Part shown: positions 10,884 to 24,323 of the stretch, in pieces
Position numbering within the stretch: the stretch's first letter is position 1
How the letters are laid out: each line of letters begins with the position of its first letter
Source: Bagarius yarrelli
Taxonomy: Eukaryota; Chordata; Actinopteri; Siluriformes; Sisoridae
Direction of reading: 5' to 3'
DNA length: 64,000 nucleotides
NCBI GenBank assembly: GCA_005784505.1
Contig: VCAZ01000008.1
Location: 6,683,763-6,747,762 of the forward strand
Translations under genes and position numbers: made by a program
Notes under the pieces: model-generated
The model's database searches: none
Told to the model about the DNA's origin: nothing
Seen by the model: only the letters and a program-made list of their open reading frames with translations

Positions 10884-11295
10884 AAAGCTTCTAATAATCG
10901 CAGCCTAATGAGTAAATAGAATTGCGCATCACACGTATATTTAATGAAATAGAATTAAAAAAAGTAAATTTTTTTAAAATTAAAATGCCTCATTAAATTA
11001 AACCGTATTGCGCGAGCTCTTTAAACAGCAGTTAATCATAACGGAAGCTTAAAACTCCTCTGGACGGCAAAAGCATCAGCTCGCGCGCTCTAATCGACCC
11101 CCTAAACGGGGCGAGTGATTGCCTATGCGCATGCGCAGTTCGTCTCTCCTCCGAGCCGTCTCGCTTGATTTTACGGCTACAATCCTCACAATGTAGCGTT
11201 TGTTAAAATTGTAGCCATTCTGACTGCAAAACAAAAAAAATTAGCTTTACTTAGAGAAGTTAGAGGAAAAACTATTGGTTTGTATTTAATCTGCA

Positions 11296-11361
<66 letters not shown>

Positions 11362-13051
11362 ATCTGTAGGAGAGGTATGAGTCAGAGCCATGTAATAAAA
11401 CAAAACCAAAAAAGATTACGAGATTAAATTTGTAATGTTTCAAGGAAAAAGTCCAAATTATTCGAATAAAATTGTAATACATTGAATATAGAATATTAAG
11501 AATAAAGTCGTAATTACGAGAAGTACATTTGTGGCAATGTAAATTTAAAGACTTAATATTTTGAAATGAAAGTCGAAATTATGAGAAATGAAGTCGTAGC
11601 AATATGACATTCAAGTCCTAGCATTTTTAGAATGAAGTCGAAATTACGAGAAATAAAGTGTAGCAATGTGATCTTTAAGTCTTAACATTTTCGAAATAAA
11701 GTGGAAATTCCGAGAAATAAAGTCGTAGCAATATAAAATTAAAGACTTATTATTTCGAGAATAAATTACGAAATTACGTGAAATTACGTGAAATTACGTG
11801 AATAAAATCATGTCAATATGAAACTGAACTTGCATTGTCTGTGTTTTGGTAGAAGTATTGCTAGGCAGTTCTTTGGCCTCAGTGTAACTTGACCTGAATC
11901 CTAATGTTACGGCATGACAAATACGTAAAAAAAATATTGCTATAATAAATAAGTAGGGTGCCGGCAGCGCAGTAGGTATCGTTGCCACTTTAAAGCTTCT
12001 GGATACTGTATGTCTAGAGTTTTTCATGATCTCCTTGTGTCCATGTGAGTTTCCTCCAGGTTGTTGGCTTTCCTTTCATTGTCCACTGATAACAATTACA
12101 CTGAGGATAAGATGTGTGTCTTGCTATAATACATGCTGTCCTGTACACATCATTATAACACTCTTTTTTTATATAAATCTTCTCACCTCTCTTCCTGTCC
12201 ACATTGCACTGTATTAATCTGTGTCAACCTCATGCGTATGATGAGATTTAGGCTTGGACAGCAGATCAGCATTATCCTCTGGCTGAAGCCACCTGCACAG
12301 CCGCAGCGCGTGCACCTGTTTCCTTATACACACACACACACACACACACACATCACCAGACACGGTCACAGCTTAACGATGGGCCCTACTGCCTTTCAAA
12401 CCTGTTCGTTGGCGTTCTCGTTATTTTCTTAAACGTAGTCGGGAAGCAGTGAGAAAACTGATAGAAACGTATTTACATGAGCTGAATCGCACTTTTGTTG
12501 TCAGGCACCTGCTAAAGGTGCGTGAAAAAGCGTCTGCTCCCTGATTACCGTGCGCTTTAGCTAAGAACGTACAGACATTTCAGCTAAATGCCAAGTATCA
12601 GGATGGTACGTACTTTAGATGCACCGAACAACGTTTATGTTTTGTCTTGGCATTTGAAATCTCAGTGAATAAAAAGCTGCAACAAAAAGGTCCGGGTGTG
12701 TTATTTAACACGCCTGTATCATTTTAAGTTCAGTAGAATCTGTATTGTGAGGCTTTTTTTTAAATATTTATGCTAGAGGACTACACTGGCTGCGAATTGT
12801 GTGTGAAATTGTGTGCATAGAAGCTCTCTTTTTTTGAGGAAAGCTGTCAGTTTGCTTTACTGTTGGTTACCGTAGAGGACAAAAGATGAATTATTGATGG
12901 CCATGTCATCTCACAACACCCAAGTTGCAGATCGATAAAGGCATTGAAGGCTTACAGATTTATCCACAAGAGCAGGATGTATCAAGTAAGACATACGAGT
13001 GACGACTAGCATGAGGAGGAAATATACATACGACTGTAATTCATTGTACTT

Positions 13052-13084
<33 letters not shown>

Positions 13085-13191
13085 CATTTTTAAGGTTGAA
13101 TGAAAATAATGTTTGTTATGTGGTTGATTAAACTGTAGCAACGTCCACATTTGGTCAAACACTTCTGATACAGCTGACAGGTGTCTGGATG

Positions 13192-13241
<50 letters not shown>

Positions 13242-16200
13242 ATCTCTCTTTCTCACACACTAGCCAATTAACAATTCTTTTCCCTCACCTTTGTTATCAC
13301 AACATAAGCTCACAAACACACACACACACACACACCACACTTTTTCACTCACAATAAGCACAATATCTATCTCGCCCTGTCACACACATACAAAATCCAC
13401 CTTCCTGTCTTCCTCTGCCGACTCCCTTCCCTCTCTCTCTCTCTCTCTCTCTCTCTATTTATTTTCCTGCCTCCATCTGGACCAGGCTGATATTGTAATC
13501 GCCCTAATGCACATTGCCTTCCTCTCACACTCGCACACAATGTGCCATCCTGACAACCCACGCACCACACCCCCCAACCAGTCTTTCTTTTTTTCTTTTT
13601 TTTTTTTTTTTTTTTTTTTTATTTCCGATAAGCCAAAGATGTGCGTTTATCGAATACAAAAGCCTGCGCGCGCCGCCAGAAGCTGAGCTTATTGAATAGG
13701 TGCTTTACAGTGCTGCAGAACGGCAACAATAGTGCCAGAAGTGAAGATGTAACCCGTTATCTCACCGCCTTCTCCGTTTTTCCCCCGTCACCGAATTTAC
13801 ATTTTAAGATTAGCTGTGAAAAGATAGAAAAGATTCCAGGTGGCAAAGGTGTTAAGACAACAGTGTGTGTGTGTGTGTGTGTGTTTGTGCATAGTGGCTG
13901 ATTTTGGAGGAAGACGGTAAGAAACGGCAGACAAAGGCAAGACTAGCGGAAAATAGATTGGAATCTGTTGACGATCCTTTAGATCTATAGATTAAAGGAT
14001 TTATTATATATTAATAGATGCCGGAGAAGATATGAATATATACATATTTCCAAATATATTTATAATATTTATAAAGAAATTGACGATAGGAAGGTATTTT
14101 ATTGTTATGGCGAGTAGATGTATACAGATGTTTGTTTTGATGTATACAGATAAATACAAAGCCGAGTCATGGAGGTTGAAGGATTTTGTGCAAAGATTTG
14201 TTAATTCTTTTGAAATCTATTCCTACAAAAAATGTTCATGTTTAACACTGCCAAAGTCGTCAATTTCATGCTTTATGGACTCTTATAGATTCTGATACAC
14301 ACCAATACACTTTTTTTTAATGAAAAGGCAAGCTTCCATGGCCCAGTGAAAAGGAATATAATTAAGATTTGTTTTGAGCCTCCGAGGCTTCAAGTACTTT
14401 GGATCGATAGACAAAGACAGTGGGCTCCTGTAGTTTCACTTCACGTATCGACGTATTCAGTCGATCGCCGCTCGCCCTGTAGAAGAGTAAGAGGCAGAGA
14501 AGTAAAAATATGGATGGGTTGAACTGACGCCAGCCACAATCATTTTTTTTTAAAGCAGCAGGTCGATCTGTATTTAAGTTGTACAGTCAGTGTTAGAAAT
14601 ATCCTACTGGGAATTTACACACTGCCTAAAAATTAAACCTGACATTGAATTTTTAAATGGCACAGACACTCTGATGGAATGAAAGAGAACAAAAGAAAGA
14701 GAGAGAAAAATGAGCAAGTGAGAAAGAGAGAGAGGGTGAAAGAAAAAGAGAGAGAGCTTTCTTTTTACCTCGTGTTTCTTCTCTTGTCCTCACTATTTGT
14801 TTCTCCTCCTACCTACCTACAATTCCGTCTTCAACGCTCACTCATTTCGAAGCGTTCCGTATCAGCGCAGGGAAATTGCCGTGATCGCTTGCTCGCTCGC
14901 ACAGCATGCAGGAAAATTGTGTTGTTGCCAAACGATCAGCAGGTGCCAGCGAGAAGAATGCCCAGTGTCAATTATTTTTCAGCAGAGCCAATTCATAAAA
15001 GTAGCGGAGGCATAAAACAGTAGCGGTAAAGAGAAAATACAAGAAAGTGGGGATGAACCTTCCCTTTTCAGCACGTTCATTTTGTTAAACGGCTGCCGTT
15101 GAATGGAGCAGGACCCCTGGCGGATCCGAAAGTGTGCAAATTGAATGGGGAATTGCGATGAATTACTTGGCATTATCTCCCCATGAAAGACCGAAGAGAC
15201 TTAAGAGACTGAAGAGTTTTAACACAACAGCATGACAGGCATCAGGAAACGTACCATCATGTTAGAAAGCAAATACATTGAAGTATTTTTTTAATTGTTA
15301 TTTGTTTTTTATGTGGTGTCACCATCATAACTGAAAACAGCCCCGAGGCCTGTATTCAGATTGGAAAGTTAAGATTCCACTGGTGATGTTAAAGATAAGA
15401 ATTTGTTCTGAGAGGTGTCGATTTTTTGTATAGAACACGACAACCAGAGAACAAAGAAAGTCAAGGATCCTGTTTACAGTCGTGTACGTTGCCTTATTTA
15501 AACTCTTGGGAAAGATTTGCCCCTGCCAGAAACCAGTCCTGAGTAATCAAGTGAAGTCAAGTCACCTTTATTTATATAGCGCTTTTAACAATCGAGATCG
15601 GTTCAAAGCAGCTTTACAGAATCACATCAAAATACACAATAATAAACACTTAAAAACTCAATTTAATTCCCCAAGAATCAAGACTTCCAGACTCCGGACT
15701 TACTTTAGTTCAGGTAGCCATTCGGACAGGTACTCTTTAGTTTTTGGTAGCCCAAAAATTGGAAAAAAAACATCGAAAAAGACAGATCAATCAAAAAATG
15801 TTTGTATAAAGTAATCAAAATACAATAATCATTACAAATATTTGGTTTTAGCTGTACATCCTGTTTCAGATTCTCCATTGCACACACATATATTACTATA
15901 ACATGTTTAATCTTGCTGCATAATAGCCTTGGGACTCTTGCAAGCCCTCCAGGTGCTACAGTGCACACTTGATAAAAATGCCATTCCCTAAAAAATCATG
16001 GGAAGTAATGCCTGAAAATTTAGTTTGGGTGATCTAAATTCCACACCAAAATATCATTATTCAGTGTCCTGTCAGATGGCCTTCATCTTTTATTTCTATT
16101 TCCACCTGAGCAAACACACCTGCATTTATGTGTACGTGAAAGGGTTTTGTGTCTTTATTTTTCTAAGGATGGTGACCGGGCTAAACGAGAGCATTGGCCG

Positions 16201-19200
16201 CTAATTAGTGATCGGAGCAGGAGGATAAGAGTCTGCTTGAACAGTGATCCATGGCATATTGATCCGTGCCAGCAATAAGTGTATCAATTAACCTTTATGT
16301 CTCCGACAGCCATTAATGACCCAAACCTCATCACTCTTACTGCTAAGTGAGGTGGAAACAGATCGCCTTATTTCTTTATAGGAGCGTTTTACCATGACCA
16401 AAACTAGGCTACTGTCCGCTTTCATAAAAGTAATAATTGACATTATAATTGCTTTTTTATAGTAATTTAAAGTATGGTTTTATGTTTTACAAGCTGACAG
16501 TTGAGCTGTTTTTAACTGTACTGAATAATAAGCTGAAAGTTTTATTTGTGTAATTTGTCAAGCTGTTAAAAAAAAAAAAAAAAAACAACATCGGAAAAAA
16601 ATCCCATTTGGTATTAACTGGTTTTAAGCAGCCGAACGTTTCTAGCTGGTGGTTTGCTCGTAAAAAGTTGCTGACCACCACCTTTCAAAGCACAGAGATG
16701 GGAAAGGTATGGACGAACTTGGAGTGCCTGTGGTATGGATTTGTGGTATGGAGTGTTATTCCATGCCCTCACGATCCCTCTCTGATTTATTCCTTCCAAA
16801 ATACACTCCAGCGCCAGCACTTAAATAAGTGCAGATTGTGGCAGAGTAGAGATTAAGACCATACCCCGAACACAGAAAGGGGGTTCTCATGGAGCAATAA
16901 AATGGCCGAGCGTATAAAGCTGTCTCGCCTTATAAGGTCAGAAATGTTTTAAGTTGTTGCAGGGTGTTTTTACACGCGCCAGTAATCGCATTTCCATTCG
17001 TCTTTATGTCTTTTTATCGACATCTGGTTTCGTGCATGATACTTCAGTAACAAGTATTCTTTTATAGGACAAGCATTCCCAGCTCTGTTTGCGCTATTAG
17101 CTTAGCCTTGACTACTGAGTGCCGACTTTCACATATGTTTGCCATTTCTCCATACCATTTACAAAATGTAATAACTTTTACGTTTAAGCAAGAAAGTCTG
17201 TGTATCTGTGTGGGTGTTTTTTTTTCTTTCTTTTCCCTCCTGAAACTTTTTATTTTTATTTATAATATTCTTTAAGCAACTGAATTATTGATTTCAAGAG
17301 TTAGCAAGTTTGGTAAGGACAACTGATCCCCTAAAACATAGCTCTGTCTACACTTCCCCTGCTCATAGCCGTTATAGAGGAAAACTAGAAAAGCGAGTGG
17401 GAAGAAGAAAAGCTCCAGCAGCCGAGCCATTTGGCGCTTAAAAGGATGCGCTTGTTTGAGCCGTTCTTGTCCGCTGAGGCTGATCAAGCATACACTTTGG
17501 CAGTGGTGCAAAGATGCAATCTTAATCTACTATTTCCTGTTTGGCAGCATTAAATTGTCCACATAATAATTCACAGCTGCACCAAGAGAGAAGGTAATGC
17601 CACAGCTGCATCCATTGTTTTTTTTTTATTTTTATTTCTTATTATTTATTATAAGCTCTAGGGCTGTGTATTGACAATACATATCAAGATACACGAGTCG
17701 TGATACAATGTGTAGACGATATATTGCAATTCAAAAACTATGCTTGCTCTCTGAGACAATGGCCGGATGTGTCAGCGACAACTACAGGAGTGGAGGAGGA
17801 AGTCATTTTACAAACACTGGGGGTTTTAATGAAATATTAGCATAATCAAGTAATCAATTTGTAATGTCATTTAAATATGTATCGATGCTAGAGGTTAGAA
17901 TACCGATACATTATTGTGAAAAAAAAATCGCAATATTTAGCTGTATCCATATTTTTACACGGCTCTATTAACTCCCAGCTAGCTTCTCTCCATAGTCTTC
18001 ATTATTTTTGTCTTGACAGCACTACCATTATTTGGTAAAAATGTTCTGTAAATAAAAATGTGTCGCATGGCCATCCAAAACATGGCAACCAAGTTAATAT
18101 TCGAAGCGATGCCGTTTCCATAAAACCAGGTGGCCGTGACATCATCATGTCAGCCTGCTAAAAGGCAGTTTGTTGATGATATGGAGCCTTTGGCTATCTG
18201 TTTTAATGACCGGCACGAACCTTGATCGCTGATTAGAGATCGGAGAGCAGTACAAATATTAACATCCCTTTAGCTGCCTTACAGCGCTCGACTCTCTAAA
18301 CAGGCCCTTTGAGTCAGCTAAGTGCTGCAGGCACTCATTTGTGTTTGTGTGCACGTGTCTTTGTGTGTGATAAATTAGAGCTATAAATGTAGTTGGCTTT
18401 ATCTACCGTTGGCACCATACTCCTCTCTTCCGTAGGATTTTGAGGGACCGAATGAAGCGAAAGGTTGAAACAAGAATGGCTTTATTCAAAACGCCTGTTT
18501 GTGTGTAATTACCATATGAAAGGTAGGTCAAAGTCAGGCAAATCTGCACTCTTGTCTTTAATTATTTATCTGTGTTGGGCATGGAGGGAGTGGAGGGGAT
18601 GGAGCAATGACATGAAAAGGAAAAAGAGGACCTCTGGGAACACACTATCATACATTATGAGTGGGAAATAAACTGGAGGCACCAGAGTGGATTAGAGTAT
18701 GCTTTCTGACACCAAAGTCGGCGCCAGAACATAATTAGCAGGGGAGCGAGCAGCTTCCAACGTGGGGCCACACAATCGGCAACTATAACTTGCAAAAACA
18801 AGGCCAATACAGTGCAGGTGCACACTTATACCAATAGTACAAGCTTTTAGTTCATTTAAACAATAAAATCTTAAACTAATCAATATTACCGTGATAATAT
18901 ATAATGATTTGCTTAATAATAGCCAAAAGTTACAATAAAGCTTACCTTAATCAAATAATCACATAACTTTTAAAAAAGTGAAAGACTTTCTCTGCGTATA
19001 CATCATTACGCTAAAACCTATAGCGCATGAGACGCATCACAACCAATCAGAGAAACAAGTTTATTTTCATCCAAAAAGATGTAACACAGATCAACTGTAG
19101 ATTCTTATTTTTAATAAATTAATGAAATATCTATCGTTTAATTTATTTATAATAGGGTAGAGAACATGCAACAACCTATTGGGGGGAACACGGCCCCTGA

Positions 19201-22200
19201 GTGCCCCCTCCTGACCCCAAAACCCCCAACCTACGACAGCCCTGTCACACTACACTGATACACAATTTAGAACATTTATTCAATTTTAAAAGTGCAAGAT
19301 GAAGATAAGAGAAATAAGGAGTAACTACAGCAGTATTGCACCTTGGAAAGATTTGTACAAATCATTTTTTTTCTCCACCTTCTAGGATTTTCTCAATACC
19401 CATGTTAGAACTTTAATTATTCTTGCTTTGCTAAAACAGGATAAACAATAAAATACCACACCACAGCACTCCAAGTACAGACAGATTAAACGGAAAAGGT
19501 GGTGTAATGAAGAATTTATCTGGGTGGAGTTTCCTATTGTCTGGCACCATCATTTCACATAGCTACAAATATGATGAGGAGGATGATATCTGCAGGATCC
19601 AGAAAGGAACCTTAACACGGCAAAGGAAACCAGGGAAGAAAAAGTAAAAAAAAATATAAAAAAAAGCAAATCTATGGTTATAGAGAGAGACAGACAGAAA
19701 GAGTTAATAGACATCCAGCATCAGTGCCAGAAACCACAGAAGTATAGAAGCAGAAGAGTGAGGAATGGGACAAACCCAAGTCTCTAGGATCACATGAAAT
19801 CTCGTTTAATGTGTGGGTTTGTTTCCTCATTTCACCAAGCCAGTTGCGGTCGTATAGCCATATTCATCACCATAATGTATTTTTAAGATCACTTTCCTGG
19901 AATAGCAGCAAATTGAACCTTTAAGGACAGATACAACAGACCACCGCTGGGCTACATTTACTAAACCGGTGTCATCAGGTGTTGTAGGGTTTGCTTGTCT
20001 AAAGGAAATATTTTATCTCATGTGTTACCACAGTGCTGATAAATCGGCCAATCTGCATTACATCATTACAGCTTCCGTAGCAGGTCTGGCGTCACAGGTT
20101 TATTTTAATAGGTGCATTTCACAACTGACAAACAATAAAGCTATTAGCATTGATTTTTTTAAAGGTACACTAAGCGATTTTTTTGCCAAACAATGTTGAC
20201 CTTTGAAAGCACACCCATACCTTGAATAGTTCGGTGTTGGGAGATTGGGTAAAAAATGCCAGCCCAAAATGCGTAGTGTTTAAACAGGAAAAAAAATAAA
20301 TATATAAACTCCTATGTCTCAAATTCTATCAACCCGTCTGAAAAAAGTGAAAAACCTGCTCAATCTGGCAACACTGACCTGCAGCCAGTTAGCAGTAAGG
20401 GGCATGTCTACTAATGATCGTGGGAAGAAAGTGCTGACAGTGTTGCCAGATTGGGCTTTTTTTGATCACGCCAGACCAAAAACAGAATGCATCAGGACTG
20501 GTTAATAATATTTGTGTTGCTTTTTGATACAACCGGCAGGAGTTTATGTATTTATTTTTTCGGTTTAAACACTACCCATTTTTGGGGCTTGGATTTTTTT
20601 TTTAAATGGCCGGTTTGATGCTGTAGTTGGGCTGGAGATCTTCAGTTTGATCTGACAACACTGCTGAGGTGTGTTATGGAACACAGTCTGACAATGTGGG
20701 CGAAAGTGTTTATAAATGATCAACTGTTTAAAGCTGCTGTACTACAAGTGATAACAAGAACTAAAGTTTCTTTGGGGTTAGGGGACTTGCTTAGGGGCCC
20801 AGCAGTGGTAACTTTGGTGAAGTAGTCCGACACCTTAATCACTGAGCTGCCGAATCCCACATCCTGATAAAATTCATATTATCCTTAAAACAACTTTGAT
20901 TGTTTATCATTTATTATTGTTTATCATTTATTATTTATTATTAGTATGCAAGTATGGATAGAATATTCCTTGTGTGTTAAAAAGAGCATTAGAGAGATAA
21001 AAAAAAGGGGGGGCTTTTTTGTGTCGTAATGGCAAGTAACGTTGAAGCTTTAGATTCCCACGGATTGAAAGATCCTTTTTTTTTTCCTTTTCTTTTCTTT
21101 TCGTCTGATTTTCTCTCTTTTTTTTTTTTTTTTTTTTTTGCTCTATTCCGCTTTCCTTCATCAGCCCTCACGCTGTCTCCACATTTGATTCAGTGCCTCA
21201 GAGGGTTTCTTTAATAGCAAACGAGGGACGCTAATGGCAGACATATGCTGGAAGACAGCGGCTTACTTTACGAGTCACAGTCGGTAAGGTGCTTTGGATT
21301 TGGGGCGAGGCTGAATCATCCAGCTTACTGCCAGGTTGGAATCCTGCGCTTTTCAGCTGGTCTGTGTTCCACCAGGTTCGTAAGTAAATTGTAATTAGTC
21401 ATCGCAGGCATACAATCAGCCGCTTACTTCGTCCTTCGAGATATAGCAGAAACGTAGTGTTTATTTGTCATGGCAACAGCAGTGGCCTGGGGAGCAGGTC
21501 ACTGGGGTCAGCTGACTTTTACTTTTACCGCTTCACCGTAGCAGCGTAGATAATGACGTCGCCATACATTTAATAAACGGGTAAATTTAACCAAAACAAC
21601 ATTTAAGTTTTATATTTCTGGGTGTAAATGTTATAAGACATTTTTGAATTTTTTTCCAGATTCTTGTTTAGACCTTCGTAATCCGGTTAATTCACTCCAA
21701 ATTTAATTCCTACAGGAAAATTAATCACTTAAAAACCATCAATAACAATCAGTTAAAGACCATTATTATAAAATATGTTTTACAAAATGACCGCTTTGAA
21801 TTTTTCAGCAAGCCAAAACATTTATATTAAACATTTACAGCTGAACAAGTTTATACTTTAAGAGCACATCATTAAAGTGAAGTCATTTACTGCATTAAAG
21901 TGGAATAAGTTTCTCAATCTTATTAAATACTTAATAAAAGTTAATAAACTCAGCTTAAAGACATTTAAGACCACATTGTGGTATGTTCTATTTTGCATGG
22001 TTATATCTATAATTATGGCATGCACTACATTATTATACATTGCTTTAATCGAGAAAAAATATTTTATATTTAATTGTAATTTGGCAGGATGAAAGTGGAT
22101 TTTGTGGAGCAGGAATAGTGTTTTTAGCGTTGTTTTTTAGTGCAGCATGGCACCACGGGCACTGGAACTGGCGCACAGGCTTGTTGATGCCCTGCACGGA

Positions 22201-24236
22201 TCTTGCGGAAGGCAGATAGAGGAGGCCTGGCCTGTTCAGGACAGCAGAGGTCAGGCCCTCTGGGGCTTCCGACTTTAATTACCTGAGAATGAAAACATCT
22301 CGGTCAGGCCAGAAGAAGAGAGTGTGTGAACGGTGGGGGATATCGGGGGGCAGAGACATCCTGCCCGCCCTGAGGTTCCTGACAGTGGCGCTATCTCTGC
22401 CTGGCCCGCGGTTCCTTCCATTCTCCAGGCCATTGTGTGCAGCAGGGCTGGGCCAGGAACGACTGGTTCCTGTTGGACTCACGCTCTTTCTCTGTCCCTG
22501 GCCCTACTGACAGATTCCTCCTGTTTTGTTTTTGCTTGTTATTAGCAGTGAGAAACCAGCAGATTAATGAGATTTGTGTTGTTATCGACGTAGTGTTTGT
22601 TGATTCATTCGCTCGATCCTGTCCTATATATTTAAGTAAAAGAAAAAAAATTCTGCTTTGGTCCTAATTTGTGTGCTTTTTTTTACTTTGGTAATTTTAA
22701 TGATGTGAATTTCTCTAATGTGGTCTAATACAGTCTAGTGACCAAGAATCTGTTTGTGTGTGAGGACGCATGAGAGAGTAAATGTAGAGAAGGGTGTACT
22801 ACTAGCGCCTCCTAGTGAACAAATGTAGCAGGATGAGTCATGTATCTCTTTAACGCTCACTCGTTCTCTTACGCTGTCCCTATGAGATTAGGTAAAATGC
22901 TGAATTTGATCTATCTTCGCCGTGCTTTGATGAATGAGCTGTGCTGTGCTAACGAGCGAACAAGAGAGAGAAATTGTGTGTGTGTGTGTGTGTGTGTTTT
23001 GACCACGTAGCTCACCGCGAGCGCAACTTGGCTCCCGTTCAAACGAGTGGGCTGATTTGTGACTGATGAGATAATTGGCTTTCATGAATCAGCAGAAGAA
23101 GTAGGACACACTCCGTTCGGCTGTTGGCATCCTCACGCGCAGTAACTGGAAAGAGAAAAAAATCCGAATAGCGTACAAGGTATTGGTCCTGTCGTACAGC
23201 TGGATTATTTTATTGTTATTCAGCTTTCCGAGTTCCAGAAGGGCAGAGGAGTGAAAAAGAAGTCTGCAGAGAACAGGAGAAATGAGTAGCAATCCTTAAC
23301 TACAGCCTGCTCTGAGACTCAGGGTCACCAGATTGGACAGATGGCAGAGAAGCTGGAGTCACACACACGCTGTCCCTTATTTTCCTTTCATTTATACACA
23401 CACACACACACACAGTAAATAAGGTAGGAAGAAAAGCTTTTATCCCTCAGACATCCTGCGAAAAGTTGCTTGGAAAATAAAATATGTACCAAAGTATAAA
23501 GTGGTACCCCAGTGTTAAGGTGGAAGATCGAAGGTTGAATTCCCAGCACCATCAAGCTGCCACAACAGGAAAGTGGTAGCGCATTGGTTAAGGTGTTGAA
23601 CTGCTAATTGGAATATTGTTGGTTCGATTCCCAGCATCACCAATTTGCCACTGTTGGACCCCTAAGCAAGGCCCTTAACCCCTAATTGCTCAGTTGTATA
23701 AAAGAGATAAATGTAAGTCGCTCTGGATAAGGGCGTCTGCTAAATGCCCTGCTAAGTTGAATAATAAATTAGATAAATGTAAGCCAAATTCCACAATAAA
23801 CATGTTTCAAGATGAGAAAATAAATTACTTTAGAGTCATGGTATGCAAAGTTGGGAGTTATGATTGAGTTCATAGAAGTGTATAGGATTAAACCAAATCC
23901 CGTGTTACATACAGCAGCCAGCAGGCAGAACTAGTCATGGCTCATGACATACCTCCTCTAAGAGGACTTCACACACACAATAGTCTGTGTGCTGTCTTAC
24001 ATTCTGTACAAAAGCTTAACAGATGCAGACAATTAGCTAGTTTCTTGATAGTATGTTAGTGGAGCAAGGAGTGACGCAGCAACGCAGGTTTTTTGAAAGA
24101 CGAATCGTTGTGGTTTTCTGATGAGCTCAACTCATGTTACCGGCCCATAATGCAACTGCATAGAGCATGAACGAATTCTGCTGCTAAACAGTTAAACACT
24201 ACTGACAGAACACAGCAAAAGATTGATTTCCTTAAA

Positions 24237-24323
<87 letters not shown>

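Noticed and set aside
23565..23640. tRNA gene-like head with A and B boxes
   Set aside because: Part of a dispersed SINE. It does not fold into a full cloverleaf with a CCA-ready acceptor stem, and many diverged copies occur in the window.
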